Part shown: positions 34,392 through 45,100 of the stretch, one piece after another | How positions within the stretch are numbered: position 1 is the first letter of the stretch | How the letters are laid out: each line of letters begins with the position of its first letter | NCBI GenBank assembly: GCA_035542475.1 | Contig: DATKLL010000003.1 | Location: 15,634-79,633, forward strand | Reading direction: 5' to 3' | Length of the DNA stretch: 64,000 nt | DNA from: DATKLL01 sp035542475 | GTDB lineage: Bacteria; Desulfobacterota; Syntrophia; Syntrophales; UBA2185 | Notes under the pieces: generated by a model | Told to the model about the DNA's origin: nothing | The model's input: the letters and a program-made list of their open reading frames with translations, nothing else | The model's database searches: none | Made by a program: the position numbers and the translations under genes

Positions 34392-35869
34392 AGACCACCC
34401 CCTATGATTTCCCGGGTAAATCTCTCATAACCAATGATATTCCTCACCGTCTGAAAAGATCCAAGCATTGTCCCCATTATCCCAGGCGCCAGACTGTTCT
34501 GACCGGCGAGAAATAAGCCGCCGATGGAAGTGCGTCTCAAAGACGCTGTCTTCATTAATTGTCTTGTTGAACGAAGAACCCCATATGCCGAACCATTCGG
34601 TGAGTTCACCCGGTCCCTGATGGTCAACGGGGTATAGATGTCGAGTATCTTCATCCCTTTGAGATTTCCGAATAACTTTGAGGCTTCATCGATGAAGAAA
34701 CGGGCCTTTTCTGCCTTTGCGTCCGCGTAACTCCTGCCGCGCCGCCCTGACGTTGTCCCCTCCCACTTTCGCCATTCCTCAATGCTGCTCGTTGTAATCA
34801 TGGATAAGATATTTATTCCCGGCTGCCCGCTGTCTCGCAATTGATGGAATATCCCCCGGGACAGCGTGCCGTCTTCTTCCATGTGAAGTCGGTAGATGTT
34901 GTAGGACAGCGCTTCATGCACATAAGTATCGACCGCAACGCTGACGGAAAATAGTCCTTTCGTATTTTCAAGTTCATTGACCCTCTCAGCATAAGCGGGC
35001 CGGAGTGCATCGCCTGGCAGCATAGCGATGAGCGTCTGCGGATGAACAGCGGCAATGACGGCTGATGCCTCAAGCGCGCGGCCGGACTTTAAAATGACGC
35101 CTTTAACCTGTCCAGACTCTGTCATGATTCTTTCGACACCGTCGCCGGTAACGACATCGCCGCCCAGTGATTTAAGGCGGGACACAAACGCATCCGCCAT
35201 ATGGGAGCCGCTGCAGGCCAATCGCCAGGAGGACAGGAGATAGGAAGCAAGGGTCATATAATAATAAAAGGCCGGACAATCCTTCAAAGGAACTCCGATT
35301 AATGTAGAAGAAACACCCAGTACAGAGAAAAGACGGAGAGAACAATTTGCGTGCTGGAGGCGTTCCCCCATTGACTCAAAATTCTCCGGTGAGAGAAAAT
35401 TCATTCCCGGGGACGTCAGCATATCGAGCGATGAAAGGGAATGGGATATTTGCCTCAAATCCCCCATGATCGTTTTAATCTGGCTTTGTTCCAAAGGAAA
35501 GGCTTGTCTCAGGTTGTCTTCGAAGGCATCGATGCTCTCAGGAAGATCGAAAGTAAAATCATCAAAAATATATCGGTCTACGACACCATCTGTGCCTAAA
35601 CGTTCGACCGGGATTGACGGGGTGACACCGAGATAATCCCACAATCTTCGGAGAGGCTGGCCTTTTTCGAGAGAGCCCATGTAATGCACGCCCACGGGAC
35701 ATTCAATACCGGACCGGACATAGCTCCGCATCAATCCACCCGGCAGTGGATTTCTTTCCACGACCGTAACCTGGTGATTAAGCTTCGATAGAATGATGCC
35801 AGCAGTTAAGCCGCCGACACCGGAGCCGATGATCAGGATATCTCCATCCGCTTGTCCTTTCTTCATCAT
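34388..35869 (-). CDS. CrtI/phytoene-desaturase-like FAD oxidoreductase
   Basis: A 493-residue flavoprotein starting at 35869 (ATG overlapping the KS-fusion stop). The FAD motif is ILIIGSGVGGLTAGIIL (11-27) with VVERNPLPGG just after, and the C-terminal motif GGLFLAGQNSLAPGIMGTMLGSF binds FAD again. This is the carotenoid desaturase/isomerase family. With no phytoene synthase nearby it more probably desaturates or isomerises a polyene or acyl chain made by the ketosynthases. CrtI-like genes occur in clusters proposed for ladderane lipids. Confidence 0.9.
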   Translation of the reverse strand: MMKKGQADGDILIIGSGVGGLTAGIILSKLNHQVTVVERNPLPGGLMRSYVRSGIECPVGVHYMGSLEKGQPLRRLWDYLGVTPSIPVERLGTDGVVDRYIFDDFTFDLPESIDAFEDNLRQAFPLEQSQIKTIMGDLRQISHSLSSLDMLTSPGMNFLSPENFESMGERLQHANCSLRLFSVLGVSSTLIGVPLKDCPAFYYYMTLASYLLSSWRLACSGSHMADAFVSRLKSLGGDVVTGDGVERIMTESGQVKGVILKSGRALEASAVIAAVHPQTLIAMLPGDALRPAYAERVNELENTKGLFSVSVAVDTYVHEALSYNIYRLHMEEDGTLSRGIFHQLRDSGQPGINILSMITTSSIEEWRKWEGTTSGRRGRSYADAKAEKARFFIDEASKLFGNLKGMKILDIYTPLTIRDRVNSPNGSAYGVLRSTRQLMKTASLRRTSIGGLFLAGQNSLAPGIMGTMLGSFQTVRNIIGYERFTREIIGGGL

Positions 35870-38046
35870 GGCCTTATCTCCATCGCCGTTACGTAATTGC
35901 CGAATCCGATGACAAGGATACCCCGACCCTGCAATTGCAACGGACTCTGATGACAAGTATTTTCGGGCATAATACCTGCTTTCACAAAAGAGACCGCTAG
36001 AACTGCTGCCACCGCTGATGCTGACGCAAACTCGCCGACGAACCGCCTGTAATCGATAACAGGATGAGGGTATCCTGTGACAGACAGAAATTCACCAAGC
36101 TGCTCTCGACCCTTGTCATTCTGTGCGGCGGGAATCCCCACCATAATGGCCCCAAATTCGTCACTGATTCTTTTTCCTCCACCATGCGCATTGACAAGCT
36201 CTGCGATGCATTTTCCGTTGTTTCCGGCGTAAGAGAAAAATGAAGGAGATATCAGTGGGGAAGACGCCGATGTCGCCGGTATGAGGCAGAGGGCACCGCC
36301 GCCGTCTGCCGGGATACCCGCCCGTGCCACAGAGGCATCGAACAGCGGTGACAACTTTTCATGATACTCGTCCGCCCCTATTACAAGCAGGGGGGCATCA
36401 CTGTTACAGGCCAGAAAGCTCGCGCTCAGTAGTGCCTGTTCGAACGAGCAATCACCGCCCGTCATGGTCACATTCGGCCCGGTAGCCTTGAAGCGGATCG
36501 CGATATGCCCTGCGGCCGCGTTATGTACGGAGCCGACAAAATCCGTCGGGCTGGTGAATCTTTCACCAGACACAAAGAGTTTTGTCAGAAAATCATGAGT
36601 CTCTGAAAGCCCGCCCCAGCCTGTCCCGAAAAAGACCGATTTTGGAGGGGGCTCTGTCGCTGGATCTCCGCAGGCGGAAACTGCAAGCGACAAACCTAGA
36701 CGACAGAGTCGCTTCATGCGGCGGACATATTTCTCTGAGATGAATCTTAGTATTTCTGCGGATGGGACGATTCCCCCCGCTTCTTCGCCACGGCTGATAC
36801 GCTGTGTTGTTTGCCCGACATCCCCGGCCCCCGTGAAGCACGAGTTCCCCAGAACGGCAAATGCCCTGGGCCTTGCTGCGCGTGAAGGAGCCTTGAAATC
36901 TTCGCTGCGCCGCGGACGGCCGACGACGATAGAGGCGTTATTTCCGCCGAAGCCGAAGGCGTTTACGAGAACTGAATTAAGCTTCGCTTCCGTAGGCTGA
37001 ACCACGGGCGTCAACCGCAACTCAGGATCAGGTTCATGAAAGCCGATATTTGCGGGTATGACGCCATGGGTAATGCATAACGAGGAAACAGCAGCGCCCA
37101 TTGCCCCCGCTGCTGCTAACGAATGCCCGACAGACCCTTTGATGGAAGAGAGAGGTGGCAAAGGCCGATCTGCGAAAAGGACATGTACAGCTCGCGCTTC
37201 GGCGAGATCATTATCGATGGTACCTGTACCGTGCAGATGAACATAATCTATATCCGCGGGGGTGATGCGGGCGTCGGAAAGAGCCTCTTTCATGGCACGC
37301 AACGCCCCGGCACCTTCCGGATGAGGCGAAGCGGGATGGTAGGCGTCGCAGGATAAGCCGGCGCCGAGTAGTTCAACGGTGGCATCTTCTGGCGGGACTT
37401 CTGCGGCAGTCAGGAGCAGCATGGCGGCGCCCTCACCGACAGACATACCACGTCTTTCTTTATCAAACGGATGCGCTCCCGTAGAATCCACAAGCTGAAG
37501 GGCATGAAAGCCGTGATAGGTCAACCGGCATAACGCATCAACGCCACCGGCAAGAACTTTTTTTATATCGCCGGACCGCAGCATTTCAACAGCGATCTTC
37601 AGGGCAACAGACCCCGACGAGCACGCTGTGGAAACGGTGAGGACCGGGCCTTTGCATCCCACACGGCGGGCTATGTACTCGGCAATAGTACCTGTGGAGT
37701 GATTCCTGTATTTCTCAGGATCAACAACTCCCTCTTTTAAAAGTTCTTCTGTAGTAGGCATTCCTCCCGTGGTGATGCCGATGACCACCGCGTCAGGAAT
37801 GACTCCTTCATCTTTAATTGCCTCTTGGCTGGCAGCAAGAGCTATTGCGTGAGTCCTTGGTAAATCATCTGAGAAAGAAAACGAGCTGATTTCGCCAACA
37901 GGGAGTGGTGTTTCGGCAGTCGGAAAAAGTTGAAGGGGTTTAATTTCTCGTGCGGCATTCCTTATGGCGTCGATTGTGTCGCATATTCCTCGGCCAAATG
38001 GGCTTATTATCCCCAAGGATGTGATAAAAACTCGCATATCATTCAA
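35866..38046 (-). CDS. Double ketosynthase fusion (KS plus KS-like domain)
   Basis: A 726-residue protein. Residues about 1-375 form a complete ketosynthase: Cys142 in STACSSGSVAL, His in HLHGTGTIDND and KGSVGHSLAAAG. Residues about 390-726 resemble a ketosynthase N-terminal half (beta-ketoacyl synthase N-terminal-like domain), with SVHNAAAGHIAIRF and TGGDCSFEQALLSA, but without the HGTGT and KxxxGH motifs. The second part may be a chain-length-factor-like partner. Similar two-part arrangements exist as KS-CLF pairs in type II polyketide systems; a fusion is less usual. Confidence 0.88.
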   Translation of the reverse strand: MNDMRVFITSLGIISPFGRGICDTIDAIRNAAREIKPLQLFPTAETPLPVGEISSFSFSDDLPRTHAIALAASQEAIKDEGVIPDAVVIGITTGGMPTTEELLKEGVVDPEKYRNHSTGTIAEYIARRVGCKGPVLTVSTACSSGSVALKIAVEMLRSGDIKKVLAGGVDALCRLTYHGFHALQLVDSTGAHPFDKERRGMSVGEGAAMLLLTAAEVPPEDATVELLGAGLSCDAYHPASPHPEGAGALRAMKEALSDARITPADIDYVHLHGTGTIDNDLAEARAVHVLFADRPLPPLSSIKGSVGHSLAAAGAMGAAVSSLCITHGVIPANIGFHEPDPELRLTPVVQPTEAKLNSVLVNAFGFGGNNASIVVGRPRRSEDFKAPSRAARPRAFAVLGNSCFTGAGDVGQTTQRISRGEEAGGIVPSAEILRFISEKYVRRMKRLCRLGLSLAVSACGDPATEPPPKSVFFGTGWGGLSETHDFLTKLFVSGERFTSPTDFVGSVHNAAAGHIAIRFKATGPNVTMTGGDCSFEQALLSASFLACNSDAPLLVIGADEYHEKLSPLFDASVARAGIPADGGGALCLIPATSASSPLISPSFFSYAGNNGKCIAELVNAHGGGKRISDEFGAIMVGIPAAQNDKGREQLGEFLSVTGYPHPVIDYRRFVGEFASASAVAAVLAVSFVKAGIMPENTCHQSPLQLQGRGILVIGFGNYVTAMEIRP

Positions 38047-38195
38047 TTCAATAACACTTGGCCTTTTTCGACGCGAAGCCGCAGATAAAGTACTTAGTCG
38101 AATTGACCCAGAGTGGGAGAAACGGATCCAAAGGATATAAAATTAACTTTCCGGCAATTTGCTGCGTGAAATAGGGTCAGGATTTACCCTGGAGT

Positions 38196-38471
38196 TCATG
38201 CCATAGATTTGACTTTCTCCGACCGATACTGTTGGACATAGTCCGCTAAAGCCGCAACGGATGCAAAGACCTTGATGCCGAGTTCTCTGCTGTCAATCTT
38301 TACACCGTAGTCTTTTTCAAGCATCATGACCAGTTCCAGGACATCGATGGAATCCAGTCCTAGATCACCACCAATGAGTTGCGCATTCTCATTGATGTCT
38401 TTCGGAGAAATATCGATGAGATTTAAGCTCTCAATTATTTTAACTTTCAGTTCTTGGATCAATTCATTCAT
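38196..38471 (-). CDS. Acyl carrier protein (ACP3)
   Basis: A 91-residue carrier protein. Start MNELIQEL at 38471 follows AAAGGAATTAAA. The modified Ser is in GLDSIDVLELV. Helix II and III (KDYGVKIDSRELG and SVAALADYVQQ) are ACP-like. It is upstream of the KS fusion (150 nt gap). Confidence 0.92.
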   Translation of the reverse strand: MNELIQELKVKIIESLNLIDISPKDINENAQLIGGDLGLDSIDVLELVMMLEKDYGVKIDSRELGIKVFASVAALADYVQQYRSEKVKSMA

Positions 38472-38864
38472 TTTAATTCCTTTGGGTATTAATAAACACA
38501 GCGAGTAGCGGATCGCCAGATATATAGCTTGGCAGAAGACAAATTTTAAATAAGCCATCACTAACGGCGTCAGCCGCTTCGTATATACACGAAGATCAAC
38601 TCATTCCGCAATAACTTTTGTGGCTAAAACCTTCCGGTTGAATCGGTCCTCATCCATTCCCTTACAGCTAAATAAGATATTCGGAAGGAAGAATTCAGTC
38701 TTTCCCCGATGTTCGGGTGATATATATTTTTGATACGAATATGTGTCAAATAGTGAAAAGTGTACTTGTAATGCAGATTTAATTAGATATTTCTTTAAGA
38801 AATAAACTGAAAGGGAAAAGTATTATATTTTTTTATCAACCAAAACAGCACAGGAGGTGGTAAA
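38472..38864. other. Intergenic region between divergent ACP3 and VWA-OmpA genes
   Basis: No gene was recognised in these 393 nt; no significant ORF with a ribosome-binding site. It must hold the promoters of both flanking genes. The right end carries ACAGGAGGTGG, the strong ribosome-binding site of the VWA-OmpA gene. Confidence 0.5.
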
Positions 38865-40001
38865 ATGTTTAGAAAGATTAGATGGTTAGGGTATTTGTTG
38901 GCATTATCGCTCTTAGCTTCTATGTTTTTGATGGGGTGCGCCACTCAGAAGGCCAGCCCATTCGTCAAAGCCGGCGACCTCAGCATGAAGATGAAATCTG
39001 GTAAGTACACTCAGAACGCTGACAATTTCGAGATTATTGTCGACAAGACCGGTTCAATGGGGAGTGATTATAAAGGGGTACAGAAGTTTGTCATCGAAAA
39101 GTCTCTCGTAACCAAGTTTAACAGCTACATTCCCGATTTGAGCCTCAACGCCGGACTGAGGACTCTCGGCCAGAACTATGTCGATTTTGACGTCACAAAA
39201 TTGGAGTATGGGATTGGAAAATACGACCCGGAGGGCCTCCACGGAGTTATACAGAATTTGAGAAATCCTTTCGGGGAGAGCCCACTCGGGACGGCAATTT
39301 CAGCGGCAGGCAATGACCTGAAAGGCCTTCAGGGCAAGAGCGCCCTCATTATATTCTCGGACGGAGTAGATATGGGCGAGGAGACAGTGAAGGCGGCAAC
39401 GAACGTTAAGAGTGAGTATGGCGATAGACTGTGCATTTATACCGTCCTGATAGGAAATGATGAAAACGGGGCCAAACTCCTGAATCAGGTATCACGGGCC
39501 GGTCAGTGCGGAGTTTCTGTAAAGGGTGATGATCTTGCAGACGACGCAGCGATGAGTGCTTTTGTGGAAAGGATTTTCCTGACTACCGGGATGGCCAAGG
39601 CACCAACACCAGCACCGGTAAAGGAAGTGAAGAAAGCGCCGGCTGCCGAGCCGATGCTTGAGAAAGGCCGGGTTACGCTCGCTGTCGAGTTCGACACGGG
39701 GAAGAGTGTTGTAAAACCCAAGTACTATGATGCCATCCGGGGTGTTGCCGTGTATATGAAGAAACATCCGGATGCAAACGTTGTTATTGAAGGACATACG
39801 GACAATGTCGGCGGAGAGAAATACAATCTCAATCTTTCCCAGAAGCGCGCCGAAGCGGTAAAAAATATTCTGGTAACCAAATTCAACATCGACCAGTCCC
39901 GTCTGACGGCAAAAGGTTTTGGACAATCTAAACCTATCGCGAGCAATGCAACCAAGGAAGGGAAACAGAAAAACAGGAGAGTTGAAGCGGCTGTAGAATA
40001 A
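38865..40001 (+). CDS. VWA-domain plus OmpA-domain lipoprotein
   Basis: A 378-residue outer-membrane lipoprotein. Signal peptide ends in FLMGC (Cys near 25). A von Willebrand A domain (about 50-240) has the MIDAS start IVDKTGSMGSD and FSDGVDMGEE. A Pro-rich linker (PTPAPVKEV) leads to a C-terminal OmpA domain (about 270-378) with VEFDTGKSVVKPKY, IEGHTDNVGGEKYNLNLSQKRA and NRRVEA, which binds peptidoglycan. AGGAGG precedes the start. The VWA domain may bind a protein partner. It is a plus-strand single gene with a good terminator. Confidence 0.9.
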   Translation: MFRKIRWLGYLLALSLLASMFLMGCATQKASPFVKAGDLSMKMKSGKYTQNADNFEIIVDKTGSMGSDYKGVQKFVIEKSLVTKFNSYIPDLSLNAGLRTLGQNYVDFDVTKLEYGIGKYDPEGLHGVIQNLRNPFGESPLGTAISAAGNDLKGLQGKSALIIFSDGVDMGEETVKAATNVKSEYGDRLCIYTVLIGNDENGAKLLNQVSRAGQCGVSVKGDDLADDAAMSAFVERIFLTTGMAKAPTPAPVKEVKKAPAAEPMLEKGRVTLAVEFDTGKSVVKPKYYDAIRGVAVYMKKHPDANVVIEGHTDNVGGEKYNLNLSQKRAEAVKNILVTKFNIDQSRLTAKGFGQSKPIASNATKEGKQKNRRVEAAVE

Positions 40002-40043
40002 TGCCGTCGAAAGATAATGAATCTTCCTTGATCATTTAATATA

Positions 40044-40088
40044 GAAGGCCTCTCAATATCTCAAAACTGATCGAGAGGCCTTCTTTTC
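40044..40088 (+). terminator. Intrinsic terminator after the VWA-OmpA gene
   Basis: Arms GAAGGCCTCTC (40044-40054) and GAGAGGCCTTC (40073-40083) are perfect, followed by TTTT. Confidence 0.9.
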
Positions 40089-40156
40089 TATAAAAATTTT
40101 TCCAGCACTAAAGACTGGCGTATGATTTTACCCGCCTGTCTGGAAAGGGGAATTAT

Positions 40157-40606
40157 ATGCTTAAGGAATTTAAAGAATTCGCAATGCGCGGAAACGTCGT
40201 CGATATGGCCGTCGGCATTATCATCGGTGCTGCTTTCGGAACCATAGTGAAATCTTTGGTTGATGATATTATCATGCCGCCTATAGGACTTCTCCTGGGT
40301 AATGTCGATTTCTCCAACCTTTTCCTGGTTATGAAATCGGGAAAGATGGCAGGCCCCTACGCGACCCTCGCCGATGCCAAGGCTGCCGGCGCAGTTACCT
40401 TGAATGCCGGTGTGTTCTTCAACACGGTCATAAGCTTTATCATCGTTGCATTTTCTGTGTTTCTTATCATTAAACAGATAAATATGCTGAAAAGAAAAGA
40501 GGCGGCACCGGCCATACCTATTACGAAGGAGTGTGTATATTGTTTATCGACCATTCCCATAAAAGCCTCTCGATGTCCTAACTGTACCTCTGAATTAAAG
40601 GCATAA
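40157..40606 (+). CDS. mscL: Large-conductance mechanosensitive channel MscL
   Basis: A 149-residue membrane protein that opens under osmotic stress. The N-terminal MLKEFKEFAMRGNVVDMAVGIIIGAAFG is diagnostic of MscL. TM2 lies at about 90-110. The C-terminal tail departs from the classical one: it holds ECVYCLSTIPIKASRCPNC, two CxxC pairs that look like a zinc ribbon. The tail is known in some anaerobes' MscL; its purpose is unclear. A strong terminator follows. Confidence 0.95.
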   Translation: MLKEFKEFAMRGNVVDMAVGIIIGAAFGTIVKSLVDDIIMPPIGLLLGNVDFSNLFLVMKSGKMAGPYATLADAKAAGAVTLNAGVFFNTVISFIIVAFSVFLIIKQINMLKRKEAAPAIPITKECVYCLSTIPIKASRCPNCTSELKA

Positions 40607-40641
40607 TAAACCGGAGTGCTAAACAGCACTGAGATAAGGAA

Positions 40642-40676
40642 AAGGCAGAGTCTATTACAGCTCTGCCTTTTTTATT
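40642..40676 (+). terminator. Intrinsic terminator after mscL
   Basis: Arms AAGGCAGAG and CTCTGCCTT around TCTATTACAG, followed by TTTTTTATT. Confidence 0.9.
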
Positions 40677-40749
40677 TTTAAAATAGTTTCTCTTTACTTA
40701 TAACACCATTATCTTTAACATGACGGTATACAAATTTGCCAGAGCAGAT

Positions 40750-41208
40750 ATGGAAATACAACTTTTAATTGTCTTGGTTATTATAGTTATCGTTTTGATT
40801 GCAGTGTTTAAACGGCAGGCAGGCAAACGGTTCGGAAAAATTAGACCAAACGGTAACATAACCGAAGCATATACACACTTTAAAGTTAACCCTGATCTCA
40901 ATTATTATACCAGCGGATCTGATGTTCATCCAAATGCTATTATAGGAATCGACAAGGCATGGACATTGGAATCCGACCTGTGGAAGAAAAAGAATCTTGA
41001 CTCTCAAAGCATGAAAGAACTGGTGCAGGGTATGCAGGCCAAGGCCGCAGAGCGCATCTTGACGCTCCACGGCTTCGACATTTTTGATGACCACGATATG
41101 AAAATAGGCGATTGGTTTTCCATCATGGGTGCCACTACGACTGTTGAGGTTGCAGGCGAAAAGAGAGTCATCATACAGACCCCTCCTGTGGATACGTATC
41201 AGTCATGA
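40750..41208 (+). CDS. Hypothetical single-pass membrane protein
   Basis: A 152-residue protein from MEIQLLIVLV at 40750; an upstream ATG at 40720 is an alternative, and neither has a clear ribosome-binding site. An N-terminal membrane helix (about 3-20) is followed by a cytoplasmic or periplasmic domain with ITEAYTHFKVNPDLNYYTSG and GIDKAWTLESDLWKKK. No family was recognised. It is convergent with the LpxL-like acyltransferase gene and overlaps its end by about 10 nt. Confidence 0.6.
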   Translation: MEIQLLIVLVIIVIVLIAVFKRQAGKRFGKIRPNGNITEAYTHFKVNPDLNYYTSGSDVHPNAIIGIDKAWTLESDLWKKKNLDSQSMKELVQGMQAKAAERILTLHGFDIFDDHDMKIGDWFSIMGATTTVEVAGEKRVIIQTPPVDTYQS

Positions 41209-42140
41209 ATTGATGCAGGTTTAAACAAATCACCGCCGGTTTTGTCATCCAGCTTCCGACATAGAAAAGGCTCGAAGTGGAACCATTCAAACGGATGCTG
41301 CCGCACTTTTTCCTCGAGGCGGTCGGCATATGCCTGCGCCGCCCTGCTGATGGCCTCCTGTCTATCGGTCCTGTTATTTGCACGGACATACACCGGTGGT
41401 AAGTTTTGAAAGTGGTATGTTTGTTTGCCCGTACGGAACGCGAAAAAAATGTAAAGGGGCGTGCCGGAGAGCAGGGCAAAGACAAAGGGTGTTTCCGGCA
41501 GAAACGCCTCATGACCCAGGAAACGCACAGGCACAGAACGCTGGTCTTTACGCCATAAGCGGTCGCCCGTCAAGGAAACCAGGCCGCCTTCCTTCAGGAA
41601 GTTGATGCCTTCAACGATATCCGTGGGGGTTCCTCCTTCTTCTTCCACGACTATTATCTTCACGCCGCTCTGGACAAGGTCCTCTTTCTGTGTGCGCTCG
41701 ATCTGGTCCTTGTGCTTCTGCCCCAGGTAGAGAAGGAGTTTCATCCGCGGATTATTGCTGCCCCGAATCCGGAGCGAGTGCGCCGCGATTTCCCAGCTTC
41801 CGACATGGGACATGAGGATGATGCCGCCGATATTCCCGTCTACGGCATCCTCAAGATAATTCCAACCCTCGTGGGTGATGTTGAGATTTTTTTCATCGAG
41901 GAGGAGAATGCGGTCCATATAGACATGGGTGAAATTGTGAAACTGCCTCCATGCGCACCAGACATGATACAATGCACCTCTTCGCGGGAATAGGGCTTTG
42001 TAAAAGTACACACTCATGGCCACCCTTCCCGGAAAGAGAATAAAATATCCGGTAGCGACAAACCAGGCCATGAAACGGAACACCCATAGACCCAGCCGTT
42101 TCGACAGGAAGATTAAAACCTTATAAAATATATCTTTCAT
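41199..42140 (-). CDS. LpxL/HtrB-like lipid acyltransferase
   Basis: A 313-residue enzyme starting at 42140, 10 nt after the MMPL fusion stop. It has a membrane helix near the N terminus and the catalytic pattern ILMSHVGSWEIAAH (HxxxxE) typical of lauroyl/myristoyl-ACP acyltransferases that add secondary acyl chains to lipid A. In this locus it may transfer the special acyl chain to a glycolipid. LpxL-like acyltransferases are typical parts of aryl-polyene clusters. Confidence 0.9.
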   Translation of the reverse strand: MKDIFYKVLIFLSKRLGLWVFRFMAWFVATGYFILFPGRVAMSVYFYKALFPRRGALYHVWCAWRQFHNFTHVYMDRILLLDEKNLNITHEGWNYLEDAVDGNIGGIILMSHVGSWEIAAHSLRIRGSNNPRMKLLLYLGQKHKDQIERTQKEDLVQSGVKIIVVEEEGGTPTDIVEGINFLKEGGLVSLTGDRLWRKDQRSVPVRFLGHEAFLPETPFVFALLSGTPLYIFFAFRTGKQTYHFQNLPPVYVRANNRTDRQEAISRAAQAYADRLEEKVRQHPFEWFHFEPFLCRKLDDKTGGDLFKPASIHD

Positions 42141-42150
42141 CTTTTCACGC

Positions 42151-45100
42151 CTACGCGACAATATCTTGGATGTCCATCCTGGCAACAAACCACCACTCTT
42201 CCTTGCCCGGCGCGCTGATTTCTGTACGCATGATTTCGAAATCGGCCTCTGATATCACGGAAGCGATGGCCTCCTTTGTCCGGAAGAGCGGCGTGCCTTT
42301 GTGAAGCCTAACCCTTGTCGATTCGAGCCAGCGCGTCCAGGGAAAAAGTTTTTCCGAAGGCACAGTCGCCCTGATGATTAAAGTGCCGCCCGGACGAAGC
42401 TTCTCGTGGAGGCGCTGTAAAGTCAAACGCAATTCCTCATCGGTTATCAGATGGATCATATCCAGGAGGAGCGCCGTGTCTGCCATGCCGGGGACATCGG
42501 GTATATCAGGAGCGCGTCCGACCGTGACGGCGCCCCTTTTGCCTATCGCCCGCGACGCGAAACGCACACGCTTGCGGTCCGGCTCGATCCCGAATACCTT
42601 TGCGCGGGGGAAGATCTCGAGAAGCCAGATGGCGGGCACACCGTAACCGGTTCCCACATCGATGATGACTTCCGGCTGTTTGACAAAAGCAGCAAGTTTC
42701 GGGAACATGGGATCAAGGATGAGCTTGAAGCGGGCGAAGAGCCGCGGATAGGCCTCCATATGCCGGTACCGACCGACTGCACGCTGCCGGTGTCTTTTTG
42801 AACCGAGTGTAATCATCTCATCCTTCAGAGGCACAGGCGTAAACATTCGTTTCAGGATGGGCGGCGTAATCATCACGGCGCCCAGGAAAGAATAGCCGAT
42901 CCCCAGGGCAAGGCCCAGCCCCGCACTCTTCAGCATGGCATTGTCGGCAAGCACCAGGACGCCGAACCCCAGAAATGTTGTGGCGAAGGAAAGAAAAACG
43001 GACAGTCGTATAAGCCCTAGAGAAGGATCGTACTCATCGAAATAGCGCTGGTAGGAGCGCACCAGATAAAGGGCATAGTCCGTCCCCATCCCGATGACGA
43101 CAACGGATACCATGAGGGTCGGAATGGTGAGGGGCTGCCCGGTGAGATTCAATGTGCCGAGGGTGCATATCAGGGCAAAGATCGTTGGCGCCATGCCGAG
43201 CAGGGTAAGCTGCCAGTCGAAAAAATAGAAGAAGGCGGTTAATATTGTGATGATGCCCACGATGACGGCCATTTTGATGAAGGCGGAAAGGAGGGCTGAT
43301 TCAAACTTCTTGCCGAAAAGGGCCGGGTCGAATACCCTCGCCAGTCCCGCTGCCGTGAAGCGCCTGTAAAATTCCTCTCCGTTATATGATGGTCCCGGCG
43401 TCAGGGTCACAACCTCTACCCAGGAAGACCGATCCCGATTCACCGATATGCCGAAGAGACCGGAAAACTTCTCGGGCATATCGGTCCCCTGCCAGTCTTT
43501 TTTATTTATCAGCCTGAAAAAATGATCGAAAGCGGACGGTGAAAAACCGAGCGGCCTTGAAACTTCTCCCACAGTCTTTCGCAACCCGGCGACGCGATCC
43601 AGCCTCCAGAAGCTTCTCCAGGCCGCGAGATTTGTACGCGCCATCTCTTCGCCGGGGAACAACATGGACGGGACAAACGCCTGCGAAAGGCGGCCGGCAT
43701 CAACTTCCTGAGAAAGCAGCTCCGCCAGACGGTCGCTTTTCTGCTGGAGGTCCTGCCGATCGCTTCCCTCCAGCATAAGATAAAGCCTGCTCATGATATC
43801 GCCCCACGTATCGCGGACGAGTTTCTCCGCGCTCAGCGTCTCCCGGCTGACGGCATTCATGGTATTTAAATCGACATGAAATTCCGGCCTGGCAAAGAAT
43901 AGCATGAAAACGGCAAAAGCTAGTGCGGCATACACTTTCCACATACCGGTCGCAGATGCGATTCTGTTTACAAAACGCTGCAGGGGCAGATACGGCTGGC
44001 GTTTTTCCGGAGTGACCACAGGAAATAACAGGGGAAAGAAGGCATGGACAAATATGAAAGTGAACACGACTCCCAGCGCGGCAAACTGTCCTATCTGCGA
44101 GAGTGCGGGAAACCCGCTCACGGACAGGAACGCGAAGCTGACGGCGGTCGTCAGCATGGCAAGGAGACCCAGCGACCAGACCTCCCTGGTGGTTTCTATG
44201 CCGCGCGTTTCGTACGGGCGGTCGAGAAAAAGCAGATACGTGATGCCGTAATCGACAGTAAAGGAAATGATCGCCCCTCCGAAGCCTACGGCCAGCATGG
44301 AAATGGAAGTGTGAAAAAGCGAATACACGAAGATCGCCATCATGGTCCCGGCAAAGGCAGGCAGCAGGGACAAGAGCCCTATCAGAGGTCTGGGAAAACC
44401 CACAAAGAGCAAAATGGCGATGGCGATAGTGGAAAATAAAACCGCCTTTCTGACGTTCCTTTTCGCGCTCAGCTCATTATCAAGAGCAGCGCGGTAGGCG
44501 CCGACGGGTGTCAGGATGAATCCATTTTGCCGGCCGTATTTCCCGTGCAGATTTTCGGAGATATTATCCAGCAGCGCCGTAACTTTTCTGGAGAACTGAG
44601 TATCCATACCGGAGCTCAAAGGCTCGGCGATGATCAGGATATGCTTCCCGTCTGATGAGACAAGATGGCCTTTGTAAATGCGCGCCCCCTTCACCGGCGA
44701 GAGAAACGACAAGCGCTCAAGGATGATATTTCGCAGGGCGAGGGGGTCATCGGAGATAAGCCCCGTCTGGCCTATTCCTTCAAGAAGGTGCAGGGACGAT
44801 ATATAATCCTCCATGGTCTGCCGCACCTTTTCAGGCGCCAGCAGAGGTTTGACGTTTTCTTCAAGCTCCTTCTTGTTAAAGAGGATCGGGAGATGATCGA
44901 CGATATACCGGATCAGCTCCGGCATAAGTTGACCGATATGACTGAAACCCACTTCCTTGAAGAGGCCGCTTGTCCGCATCTCCGCCTCAACTAGGTTAGC
45001 CCCCTGAACGAGTATGTCAACATCTCCGCCGGGATTTCCCACATCGACGACTACCCGGTCATGAATCGGGTGATGCATAATGACATGACGGGCATCGGCT

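Noticed and set aside
38865..40001. Antisense frames opposite the VWA-OmpA gene (39492-39955)
   Set aside because: Shadows of the coding strand; no signal or motif.
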